From contig PEDN01001353.1 in the NCBI GenBank assembly GCA_003864495.1, forward strand, positions 620,001 through 684,000: a DNA stretch of 64,000 nucleotides, in the 5' to 3' direction. Under the pieces are notes generated by a model, which saw only the letters and a program-made list of their open reading frames with translations, was not told the DNA's origin and made no database searches. Below are positions 38,220-50,200 of the stretch, piece after piece. Source of the stretch: Nemopilema nomurai (lineage: Eukaryota > Cnidaria > Scyphozoa > Rhizostomeae > Rhizostomatidae). How positions within the stretch are numbered: the stretch's first letter is position 1; each line of letters starts with the position of its first letter. Both the position numbers and the translations under genes were made by a program.

Positions 38220-41200
38220 GTAAGTCGAACTGCTTTTTGCCACTCATCTTAGCATCAAACGCACCCTCGCAGTGCATCGACTGATCAGGCAACGCATCGT
38301 TTTTCGTTATCGATTGAAAGCTTTCATTTTGGCTTTTTGGTTTGCATTTTTCACACATTACATTTCGAATGTTTGTCGAAGGCGTCTTTTTGCAGGTATA
38401 CGCTAAGAAACTAGTGTCTCATGAAGGAACCCTGACGACAGGGTTTCTTGCTAATCCGCAATATCATAAGAAGTTTCTCTTTTGAGCTTCAAAGGACAAG
38501 AAGGATCAGGCAGTTTCTAGAAGGGGGGTTTCTCATTTTGCCTTCCCAATCTTCAACGGACGCTCTGTTTGAAATAGAATTTACGAGACACCTTCCTTGT
38601 CGAGGGAGCTTTAGGTGCTTATCCAGCAACAAAGCCAAGTGTGTTCTAGGGTCTTGGCGTAATCCTTCAGAAAGACAATCCCTGGAATGCAAGATGCAAG
38701 TTGCCAATAAAATACTCCGATATTGATAAGGAGGGGAAGGCATGTTCTTTCATGTTAAACTTCTCGACAGGAGAATGCAGCGATTATGAAATCGCGTCTT
38801 TGGGACGGATTATTTCGTGGTACGCGGATACCATCGTGTTTATAGTGGACATTTGAAAATGAATTGTACAATGGTCTATTCACATTTATTGCTTTTAGTT
38901 GACTATTCATGCTGGTTGACTCTTTTCCATACGTACAGCAATGTACCTCTTTGCCCACTCTTTGGAAATCCATTCTGGTGAGGAAGCAAATAATCATAAT
39001 AATCAGCATGATCTCTCATCGGTCTGGGAGAAAACTTATACTACTAAATCTAGCATGCACATCATCGCCATGATAATTATTCTAAAGATTTTTGCAATTA
39101 TTATCATGATGATTTTGGTTGACATGTCAGTCATAATCATAATCATCACCACACGATTACACCATCGAGTTTTTGGGATGGGACAACTTTGGAAATAGAG
39201 TGACACCCTAAGGTGGCTTTTCATCACCCAAACAACACCTCCACTGGCTGTTTGACACAGTGACACCAATTTCAGGGTCGATAGTTTTGCTCGACCTCTC
39301 TTTGTTGCAAAACCCCGTGGGCTGATCACGACAGTCCCTCCGGCCCACCGTTCACGATAGCCGATTTCTTCGCCAGGTCTCCTAGTCATTACTGTGGACA
39401 TTTGGTGTTCTGTATAGCCGCGTTGGTTTCGTGTTTGCAATAGAGATCATTCTCAAATTTTCCAAATATTTGCTCTTATTTTTTGCTCACGCTAAGCTCT
39501 TTTGAGTAATGATAGAAACATTCCTCTTCCAATATATGCAAATTCTGAACTTTCTTTTTAATCGTTCATCCTCGTTTATTGCTTGCTAATGAAAATGAAC
39601 TCTATTTATGCAAGTTTTTGTCACTTGCATGGCGTAAAAGTTTTGCATTTTCCATCATTAAGGAGTCAACAAGACCTTGCGTTAAGCGCAACTTTTTGCG
39701 CGCGTTACCATGTGGCTTATTACCCATCAATGACATTTCAAAGCATCGCATTTTGATTGGGCTTACAATGAATTCGCACAAATCAAGGATAAAGCCTCGA
39801 CTGGACGCATGGCAACGAATTCGTTCTCTTCAGGCTTCTTCCGCCCAGCAATACAACCCGGATATCGAGCTGCAAGGGTCCTTTGCAAGGGTGGCCAAAA
39901 CCAGAGCCCTGCCAATCAGCCCTATTCTTAAATCGGGCGTGCCCACACAATTGAGGCACCATCTGACGATTTACACGAACTGTTAAATGATAGCTATTAA
40001 AGGTTATTCAGTAATAATCAAGAGCCTAAGCGCAGTGCTTTACACTTGCTAATGCAGCAGACGTTTTTTGTCGTTTAAAGTTTGCACTGGCCTACCGCGA
40101 GTACTCATTTTACGAAAGTGGATCCCAGCCATGTCGAGGGACAATACGATCTTAATTCAAGGCTGGTAGACGGAGGTTGAATTACAGCAGGAGTGGTGTA
40201 GCTTAATAACCAATTCCACTTGCGTTGTTTGGTGAACGTGTGCTTCGCCTCTTAGAAGAACGGGAAAAGGGGTCAATAAACGTGGCTGCATTTGTATTAC
40301 ATTGATTCATTCAGTTTTTGGTGAGTGCAAATTTAGCAATTTCTGACTATAGCTCTGCCGTGATTTTTGCTGAGGGCAAAAACTGGATTCTCGCCATATC
40401 AGGGTCTCTATGAGATTGTAGTTCTCATTTTGACCGAGGTTGCTGTTATTCTTGGGCCATGTTTTAGTTCTGCTTTTTCATGAAGTATGTCAGAAAATGA
40501 AAAAGCAATATGTATGTGTCTTGGAATGAAGAAAGGGTACTATTACTTGAAAAGGTGCAATTGGTTGATTCAATCTTAGAATTTAAGAATGATAAGAAAT
40601 TTAAGGAGAGAGATAACATGGGTTTGAAATGGCTCTGGGTTAGCGAACCGATTTCAAACAACATGAATTGGCGGCACTGGTAGGAGCGCTAAATTCAAAA
40701 CCGGCATGTTCTTTAAAAAATCATTTCAGTATTACGAATGAGTTGACAATTTGAAGGACAATTTTACAAGTTCTTGTATGGAGTTCTCACGGCCATTTTA
40801 CATCAACCCTGTTTTGACAATTGCACACGCGACAAAATCGTACCAGCTTTCTGAATCGATGCCCATTCATGTTTCGCCTCATTAAATGCACGCCTACCAC
40901 GATAAGCCGTTTTGTTCATTTTATCTGCCAGCCCGCTGCAATTTCCTTCCTTTCTTTTGGATGTCCAATCCCTTTGCCGAGTCCCTTTCACAAAACTGTC
41001 CTCACTTCCAAAACAACAAAGTCTTCGGAAATTTCTCATTACACTTGGCGACTACCATAAACGTTTTTTCCCAAACTCAATTGAGATGTAATTTTTGTAT
41101 TTTTGCCAAACCCGTGATTGTGACCCTATCAGCATTGTTATAGGCTGGATATCACCGCCCTCCAATTGGAGGAAATTCTGTCCATCATTCGTCAGATTTA

Positions 41201-44200
41201 TTGCTTTTGTATCGTTAATGTTTGTTAGTGTCGAGGTGATTATGACCTATCATTATAACCACTGTTAATCGCTATTGCTAATCAACGTCACTTCTCACTT
41301 GCTTTGCCACGGATCATTGCGAATCGCTATTGCTGATCGATAATGCTGATCGCTATTGCTAATCAATAACACATGAGATCACCACAAGCACTAGTGCCTT
41401 GTTTTTATGCCATCAACCACCCCCACCTTTAAACCGGCAAACCAAAGAGCATCCTTTGCTGGCCGTCACCTCTCTATCTCAGTTGGTAATAATCCCAAGA
41501 TGTTTCCTTTCCTGTAAAACTGTATAGGCACTGTTATATATAATACCTCAATGGGCACTGCTTGCAATTGGTGTATGCAGTTTGCGATTGATAAGTGACC
41601 ACGCCTTGATTTCGTATATGAGATTAAAACTCTGCTATTCTCTACCGCTATTTAAAGGAGAGGGTGCAGAATGGGCCTCAACAAGACAACTTTACTTCAC
41701 AAAACACTAAGTGTTTTTTTACCAATTCGATCCAAAGTGTGGCCACAATTCAGTCTTGCACCTACAAGGAGCACGGTTATTCCTTATTCTCTGTTAGCCG
41801 ACTTTGATAGCTAAGTTTTAAGGTATACAGCTGTCTGCATCGAACCCAACCCGAGATCAACTATCAAAAGAGTATTGATTTCATGAACGTCTGGGGATGT
41901 TTTTCGTTTTTATTCTGGTAGCTTACAGCGATCAGTTCCCTTGATTTCCGAATCCTTCGGAATTCGTCGATGAACCGGGTTCTTATCCTTCAAAAATTCC
42001 TGCAAAACAAGTGGATCAATCATGGTTGCAGAGAGGAATTACCAGCTGCTTTTCTTTGACCCTTTGTACCTCTGTCTAACTGCTCCAACTTCAGGCAGTA
42101 CTCATCGCCTTAAAGTTTGTTTTTCAAGGATTTGCATCTTCATGCAACCAAAACAGGTTCTCGTTGGCTTTTCGGGCTCTTCTTATCAGCTAGGCTCTTT
42201 AATTGTTATGGACGATAGCATTGTGATATTTTCATATGTTGACCTTGATTCGGTCTCGAATTCTAGCCTTCTCAACTTGGAATTAAGCACCTTAACTCTT
42301 CTTGCTCCTTTTATCCACAAGGCTCCGGTTTTCATCTAAATCCCATCTTCACGCTGCGAGTGAATTGGAAGATTGCTTACTTGCCAAACGCCGTAGTATT
42401 TCTTGCGGTTGTTTCCCAATTTCTACCTATCTTCTGATTTACCTATTAGCCATTCGTGTGTGGCAATCCCGCAGTCAAGGGCCACTAGCCGATTTCTTAT
42501 TTGTTCAGAGGTATTGACAGTCGTAACCAAACAGATTCACGGTTATATCTTCTTATCCAGCTCCCTGCGGAGTGGGCCTACCCTTTTGCTCCTGATCCGC
42601 CCTTTCGCTAAGCAGATTTCGCTAATATCAATGCTTTCAAATTGTAACTTGTCACTTTTTGACCATCAATTTGCCCTTAACCGTGCACTGTTGTTTTGAG
42701 GTTTGAGTTGACATGGCTGCGTGTTATAGCGAGAGCCTTGGTAACTAGCTTCGTGCATGCAGTGGCGAGAGTATGTTGTTTAGCAACAGTAAGGCGCGGA
42801 TTTTGATATCGTTAGGTTTCAAGCTTATTTACGTACCCGCGAGTCGTGGATGCGTTTTTGCAGGATTGACGTACTGAAGAAAGAGGCCTACGAATCATCT
42901 AGCCTACATCGCTCTTCGTTCTTTTCTCGTCGGAAGCCAGCGGAGTGTCTCGAAGTACTTGCATTATTTTCTTCCTGATTGGCATGCATCTGCTTCTAGG
43001 GATATTGGCTGTTGTGAGTTTTCAGCCTCTGCCGATCAATGGAGTATTAAAGAGTCACTTTCAGGTGGCACGTTTGCCTGGTGTGTACCACTACGGCTCG
43101 AGAGGGCAGTCATCACCTTCGTAGGCCAACGCCTCCTTCATACAAGACCTGCGTACAAGACCAGATGCTTGCGTCATAGAATGCTTAGAGGCACGTACAC
43201 AAGAAATTGGGGCGGGTTTTGGTCGTGGGTGAAGGAGGGCGGGACAGCGAAGAAGCACTTGCAGTGTATTTGTTTGTGGTTTGGTGTGTAGTTTATGGCT
43301 TTGTTGTTGTTGTTGATGCTGCGTTCTCTGACTGAATGTCTGGTTGGGCCTTCGAAAGTGTCGTCAGAGTCTAAGAGCACAATCGCTGTTTTCTCGACTA
43401 TTTTCCTTATCTATTTCCCGTCGCAGTTAGGCAAATGCAGCGGACTTCAGGACACAGCCACTGGCTCAATAAAAGCTTATTGACCAAGAAAGAAATTGCT
43501 TTCATTAATCCCGCTCCTAATGCCCATTAATGCCTGCGCATATACCAGATTTCTGAAATCAATGAGGAGTTTCTTGCGTAAACCTAGGCAGTTTCGTGGC
43601 GAGTAACAACACAGGCACATTGGAGTTTCATTAGTATTTGTTATTTCCGATGTTTTAGCATGTCCCAGATTATCGATGATACCGGATTCAAGCAATGAAC
43701 AGGGCAGGAAAATCCTTGCAACCGCGTTTTTGTCGGCCTTTCCCGCAATCCGAACACAGACACCGCTTCCACAAAATGATCATTGGCATACGTTTGATAG
43801 GGTCCTTTCAATTTAGAGTCTCTCTAATTAAAAGACAATTACAGTTTATTGATAACTCAAGAAGTATTTTTAAATTTAATGGCTTCGTTCATTCATCTAT
43901 TTATTCATTCATACGTTCGTTGCTCTCACGTCACGATTGCTGTGTGCTCTCAAAGCCTTTCATTATCTGCCTTCTGCTATTTCCGATACTCATAACTATG
44001 GTTGTGACTGATTGTTGTCAGAATTGGAAGAAGAGCAGTTTAATCTAGCTCTGAAAGGAGTACACCATAGAGCTTCAGATGTTGTTCTGCTTTCTGGCTG
44101 GGGTCTTAAGGCGGTCAGTGCTGACTCGTGAGCTTGGATTTGTTGGATATTTGTGAATTTGTCTGTGGTCTACTGCTATTTGAAACTGATCTCGTGTTTT

Positions 44201-47200
44201 CTACAGCACCTCTCAATTCAGCGATTTCTCAGGAATCCACCAGAACACGTGTTTTACACTACTTTGTTTGGCCCTTTTCCGTGAGTTAACTTGTGTATCG
44301 TTTTTGCACCTCGTGAAAATCTAACACTGGTTTTGTTGGCCAAATCCGCACCGGGTTTGAAAGAGTTTTCGATTCTTAACCCGATTAAAGTCCAGAACAA
44401 GAAACTTTGCGACTACAAATTACCTTTCCTGTTCTAAATGCAGCGTTCTGATGCATTTTGTCCGTTTTAGGTCGGATCGCTGTTCTTAACAGTTTACGAG
44501 CAGCTGCACCTTCCAGACAACTACAGATGCGCCATCGAACGAGATCAGTGCGAACACTGCTCGACCCACGTTGGACTGCTCAAACGCGAGGCGGTGTTGT
44601 CGTTGCATTCTGTAAGCATAGCGCCCTTCTTGCCCAAGAACCTGGTCGCCGCATCGAAAGGCATGAACGGAGAACAGCCCGCGAATCCCCCACAGACGAA
44701 GCATCGTTCCAGTGAGCAGGCGGTGCGCGAAAATCCGGAACCCCTAGATCCAAGAAAATGTGAGTAATCAACCAGGCTTTCTGGATTTTATCAGCTCGGT
44801 ATGGCTCGTAGCATGTGTCCAGTATCACGCACTTGGAAATGCAGTTCTAGGGTAGCTCCCTTACGTTTTTGGGGTACAGTGAGACCACTCCCTTTCTAGA
44901 AGTGTTCACGTTCAAGCACGAAAAACCATGCGACAATTGGAGGTAAACATTTTGGCGTCCGCTAGTAGGTCTTTCAGCTGCTTTTACACAAGCCTCGATA
45001 AGTTGCTAGATTCCGGCCAGAATCCTACCTTGTCGATACACTGAAAGGTTGCAGTTCTGGCTTCAGGCTAATTTGCAACAGCTCGTTACGTTGATGTCTA
45101 CCAGATAGTTTTGGGAAAAATTTATCGCTGCCGCCTGAGGCAGTAACAAGAAATTCTTGGTAGGTTTCCAAAAGCTTAACAAATTATTCTTGTTTGTAGT
45201 TTCCCACGTGAATCCTAGTTTCCAGATTTTGGATTCCATATCTAGAATACCAACGTTTGCTTTTGTTCGATCGCAAAGTCACCACCATCATGGAACAAAA
45301 CTTTCCAGTTCTTTATAAGGACCTTTCTGTTGATTTCACGATACGGAACCAACCATACCTAGGAGATAAAGTGTGATTAGGATGGGGTTTGGGTGAGTTG
45401 GGGTACAATTGAAGCACTAACGTATGAACTTGGCTGTTTTACCCAAAGTAAGCCATCATTGCAAAAGCATAGTAGCAATAGACACTTGAGGCCATAGTCT
45501 ACACATGCGCGTTTTTCAACTAATAAGGAGGAATCAAGGAAGAATATTTCTGAAAGTTTACTACTCCTCAAAGCATGGAAGCTTGCTTTATAAATTGCAT
45601 GCTCTAACAAAGGAATACCTTCGTTTTGAATGCTGTTTAAATAATTAGAAAGAAATTGGCGCTTAGCGAGAGAGTCAAGAGCCTTAATTGGTCATTAGGG
45701 GTCGCTTACAATGCACTTGTACCTCATGGTGTGGGCAAAATAAAATTATATTGCTCGGAGGTGTGACTGAAAAGTTCATTCATTAATTTTCTAACGGTTC
45801 GTACGGCAAGCTGGACACAGTGCTAAATAAATAGCGAAAGATCTGTAGATGGTGATTCGACATAAGCAACTGTAGGGGACGCGTCGTGCCTTGTAAGTTT
45901 CTGTTAGTTTTTATGAACCTGGTTCTTTGAAGATTTAGAGAGCAAACTGTTTTAGCGAATCCAAAATGTTTAATGCCTTTAAGTGTTTGACTGGCATTTC
46001 TATTGACTTTCGTCTGTATATTTCCGCATTGTAGTCCATATGAAAATCAGCCCGAATATTGGGTAAAAACGTCAAAGTGACATAGTTAATTGTTACTGCA
46101 ATTCACATTCCTAAGGAAGTCATTTCCACATCCTCTACTTTTAACAAACTGTTTCTTTTCAATTTCAATGCGTTATTGTCTCGCTTTTACCAGAGAACGG
46201 CAATTTGATGTTGTCGTTATTCCCTGCTTACGTCATTTTGCTCAAGTCTAAACAATTTCAATCGGAAGTAAAAGGACTGCAGAATCACACTGTCACGCAA
46301 TTGAGCTGTATGCGCACAATTGACTGGAATACTGAAGATTTTGATACCTGTGATACTTTTCGTAGTTTTGTGGCGTTCTCCGTTACCCTGTTTCATATAT
46401 CAGACATGTTCTGTTCTGTGCACTCTTGTCGCTGCTTGGGTATGGGCGCCTGCTCCCTTCATGTCTTCACCCTAAACGACCCCAGCAGATGACTAATACA
46501 TATACGAATAGTGACATATTTGCTTTCTACTTATGGACGGAAAAGAGATTTTACTTGACAGATGTATGCAGGGAGCCGCGTTGTAAAACAGTGGTTGAGC
46601 AGAGAACATGGTCATTTGTTTGATCCTCGTGCTAGGGAAATTCGCGTGTTGCGCAAAGATTCAGTATAGGAGACATCTAATTAACCTTCGACGGTTTTTA
46701 GTGTCGTTACACTCTATTTTATGGAATTTATGTCCGGGCTGGCTGTTCCAAATTTTTTCCAATATTTTGATACTGAGTTGCTTTCAATTTTTTATTAGAA
46801 TTATCAGTGCGTAGATTAGTAAACAAGACAACACTGGGTGTTATGAAGCAGGTAAAGATAAAAGATTTATGTATAAGCAGAAGATGGGAGATAACTTATT
46901 CACAAACGTCCAAGAGAGGAAGCGACAAAGATGTGTCTGTTCTTCGCAAGCGACATACCTGCTTGACAATGACAGTTCGTATTAAGATGGTTTTGGAACG
47001 TATCTTTGACCAAATCACATTTTACGACGGTGCTTTACCCCTATTTTGTTCTTAGTTATGAATGTTTTTAGTTGGTGTTTTTAGTCAGGTGCCCTTTCGG
47101 TTGGTCTTTTCCAATGCCATCCTTGCACCACACTTGTACTTGTACTTCGGCGATTGTTAAAGCCCCCTGTTTAGTTTGGCCGACCTTCTAAACAGCCCCC

Positions 47201-50200
47201 GTGCGTGAATGATTCAGTTGTCTGTGACGTCACAGAGTAACAGTAACAGACTGTGCTAATTGTTTATGCAGAAATATAAAGCAGCGGGTTTTATCCTTTG
47301 AGTCGTTGACTCTGCGTTCATCGCGGACAGAACCACTGGGCAGGAAGGCGGCTAGATGTGCTGAGCTCCTTTCTCTTTCCATTTCAGCAATGGCTGCTCC
47401 CAAGGCGGTGGTCGCGCATTGCCTCGAAGCCTTGCCACGAGAGAGCAGCCACGTGAAGCGAGGAGCCATGCCAGTCGCATCCAATGATATGCAGCAGCAA
47501 GCAGGACAGGCGGCCGCCGCTTTCTTCGCCAAGTATGTTAGCGTTTCTGTTGTTTAATGGCGTCACTTTTTTCTCCATATTTTGCTTTGTAACCTGCCTG
47601 TCGAGGCTCCGGTTATTTTCATTGAAGGATTCTTCGAATCCCCGAGTGCATGTCTGTATGGAACGTTTTCCGAAACCTACAAAAAAGTTATTTCTGGGTT
47701 TCTTTGTCGGCAACATTTGTAGACAAGACTTTACATTGACATGACAATAAAAGTTTTTCAAAGTTCCTAGGGAATGCCCATCATAGAGGATAGAGCTCTC
47801 TTTTTGTATCTCCAAAGGCACTTGATTATACCTTTATACACCAGTTTTTATCAGATTCCTTGAATGTACCCTTAACGTAGCTTTGATTGGATCGTACACT
47901 TGCCCTGAAATTAGCAGAACAAAACGGTCATTTGGACTAATGTTAACCTGCACACTAATCTAGTGATTAACATTGTTTCGCAATCACTGGCAATGAGATT
48001 TCCTGCTCATGTTTTTCCACCAACATGAAAGACCTGTTCGAAGGCGCGAGTCGATCGGCTCCGCACAGATTGTTGATCGGGTCGGTAGCGCAAGGTGACA
48101 TCCGTCGAAAGGAAACTGGACATTGCGCGCAAGATTTCGTACCCGGGTAGGCCGGAGATCTGCCTAGGTTTGGCTGCGAAGTTAGGCGATGTCTAGGTTG
48201 GTTGCTGTCTGCAGATCGAGGGACGATCGAGCTGGATACGGGCGAATCGGATGCTTGGGATTAGCCGATGAAACGGCACGTTTGGCGCACAGTGGTGAGC
48301 GAGGCACTGCGTCGTGTATCATAACATGCTAATAGGAACAGCGAGGAGAGACTTGAAAAGGGCCTTGAGAAAATAGCACTACTGTTGTTTGACTTTGCAT
48401 TAGCCATTGACATCACTTGTTCGCAACTACCGTAAAACACTAACATTTGCATATCAGATCCAGCGAAACGAAATGCGACCAGTTCATTGGCGATTCTTCG
48501 CTTGGCACCCCATTGGGGTCCTAATTCTAGATGCGGGCTTTGTCATTGACCCCATCAATGTTGTGTTCAATCTGATGTTTCTATAAATGCAGCCCAGTTG
48601 AGCCCTCTTCTAATAGGCCGAATCCAGCACTGTAGGTGCTTCCCGGGTAGATCAGTAGATAATACCAGCTAGGGGGTACAGGGCTGAATCGTTCTCGAAG
48701 CGTTCTATCTATCAACATAGTCACTTTTTGCCGACGAACAATTTGGTCGTTCAACACACAAATCAGGGCTTTGGGTCCATTGAGCTAAACCATAATTTCA
48801 AACCGAGGCAATTTCAAGAGAGGTTAACCACTCCCTCCGATAAAACAGGTTGAAATTAGTTTCTCCAAAAACATGTTAATCATATGAAAAATGCATTTGT
48901 GAATTCCCCTGATCTCAAATAGTCTTGTATTGTTGGATTGCCTCAACATGTTCAACGCAAAAACTATGGTGATGCTCGTACTTAATCTAAGTATTCCAAA
49001 AGGAAAAGTGTTTGGTGATGTCTTGCAACTGCCCGACAGCTCCACAATATCTGGGCAGTGTTGCAGGTAAATGGTGGATTGGCGAAAGTGGCTATGGATT
49101 ATTATTGCGAGGCAGACGCTTTATCACTAAGCATAAAAATAACTGGAAATAACTTGTCTAAAAGCCTAGTAAGTTTTCTGGTCAGATCGCGTACTGTGAC
49201 TCCAAAGGTGCTGTACACCAACAATAGAACAAGAAATTCCAAATGATTGTGGTATCTGCAGATTTAGCCGTGCGGTTTCGAAATAGTCCTGATGACCCAG
49301 GTGAATCAACACTGACATTTCGCCCCTTAGATAATGAGAAAAAGTAACGAATTCAACGTCGCAGCGGCAATTTCGTTCCCCTGAGACAGGAAATCGATTG
49401 AGGTGACAGGCAAACAGAACCCTGTTTTTAAATGAATGTCAAACATCAAGATGATATGTTGGAGCAAATTGCGAGCAATGGGTTTTTGCTTAGTAGATGG
49501 GCATTACGGGGCTAGTAGACTAACTTCCAGTTTTGTGTTACTGATAATAAGAATGTCGCTAATTACCAGCAGTGTCGTATATGGCTTTGTCTGTTCGCGT
49601 CTCGCTTTCTAAAGGGGTCATCAACTGAGTTCGGTGGTAAGGAGGGCTAGGCCTGAATGGTGTCACTTTGAAGGGTAGTTTGGTTTATTTCGTTAAGTCC
49701 ATAGTATTAGACACTTAACTCAAACTGGGGCGTAAGCCTCGCTTTCATCCTTGGTTTTTCATAACACTGGAACAACTGACCGCCAGGAAAGCTTTTTGCT
49801 AATGAAGTCATCGATCTTGAATAATGAATTGGCTTATTGGAAACACTCGTTATGCGGCGCAAACTACAGGCAATTAAACACGTCTCTTCGTGGATAATCA
49901 AAGTCTGTATTTCGTGTTCATCAATAATTGATGAGACTGCTGTTCATCACTCGTCCTTCTTATATATCAGCAATCCACGGCAAAATTGTCGAGAGTCTCC
50001 AAGGTCCTCTGTGACAGCATGTTTATTGGCATAACCATTTTGTCATTGAAAGTGAGTGTGTGTGCCCAAGGCGTGGCTTCTATACCCTGTTTGTATTATT
50101 AAGGTCACTAGGTTCCTTACTTGTCACTTCTAATGTTAATCGACGTTTCTGGGTTCATCATACATGCTGTAGTTAGGGAGCACGTCGAGTCAAAGTCTCT

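Noticed and set aside
39579..39986. 135-codon open frame on the plus strand in intron 1
   Set aside because: No conserved motif, and no suitable phase to join KIF26 exons 1 and 2, which already join in frame.
44485..44759. Alternative exon 2 start at 44485
   Set aside because: The acceptor at 44484 would need one leftover base from exon 1, which ends in phase 0. The acceptor at 44470 fits the phase and keeps an open frame.
47384..47821. 145-codon open frame on the minus strand
   Set aside because: It lies antisense to exon 3 of KIF26 and its intron, with no family motif. It is explained by the GC-rich exon on the other strand.
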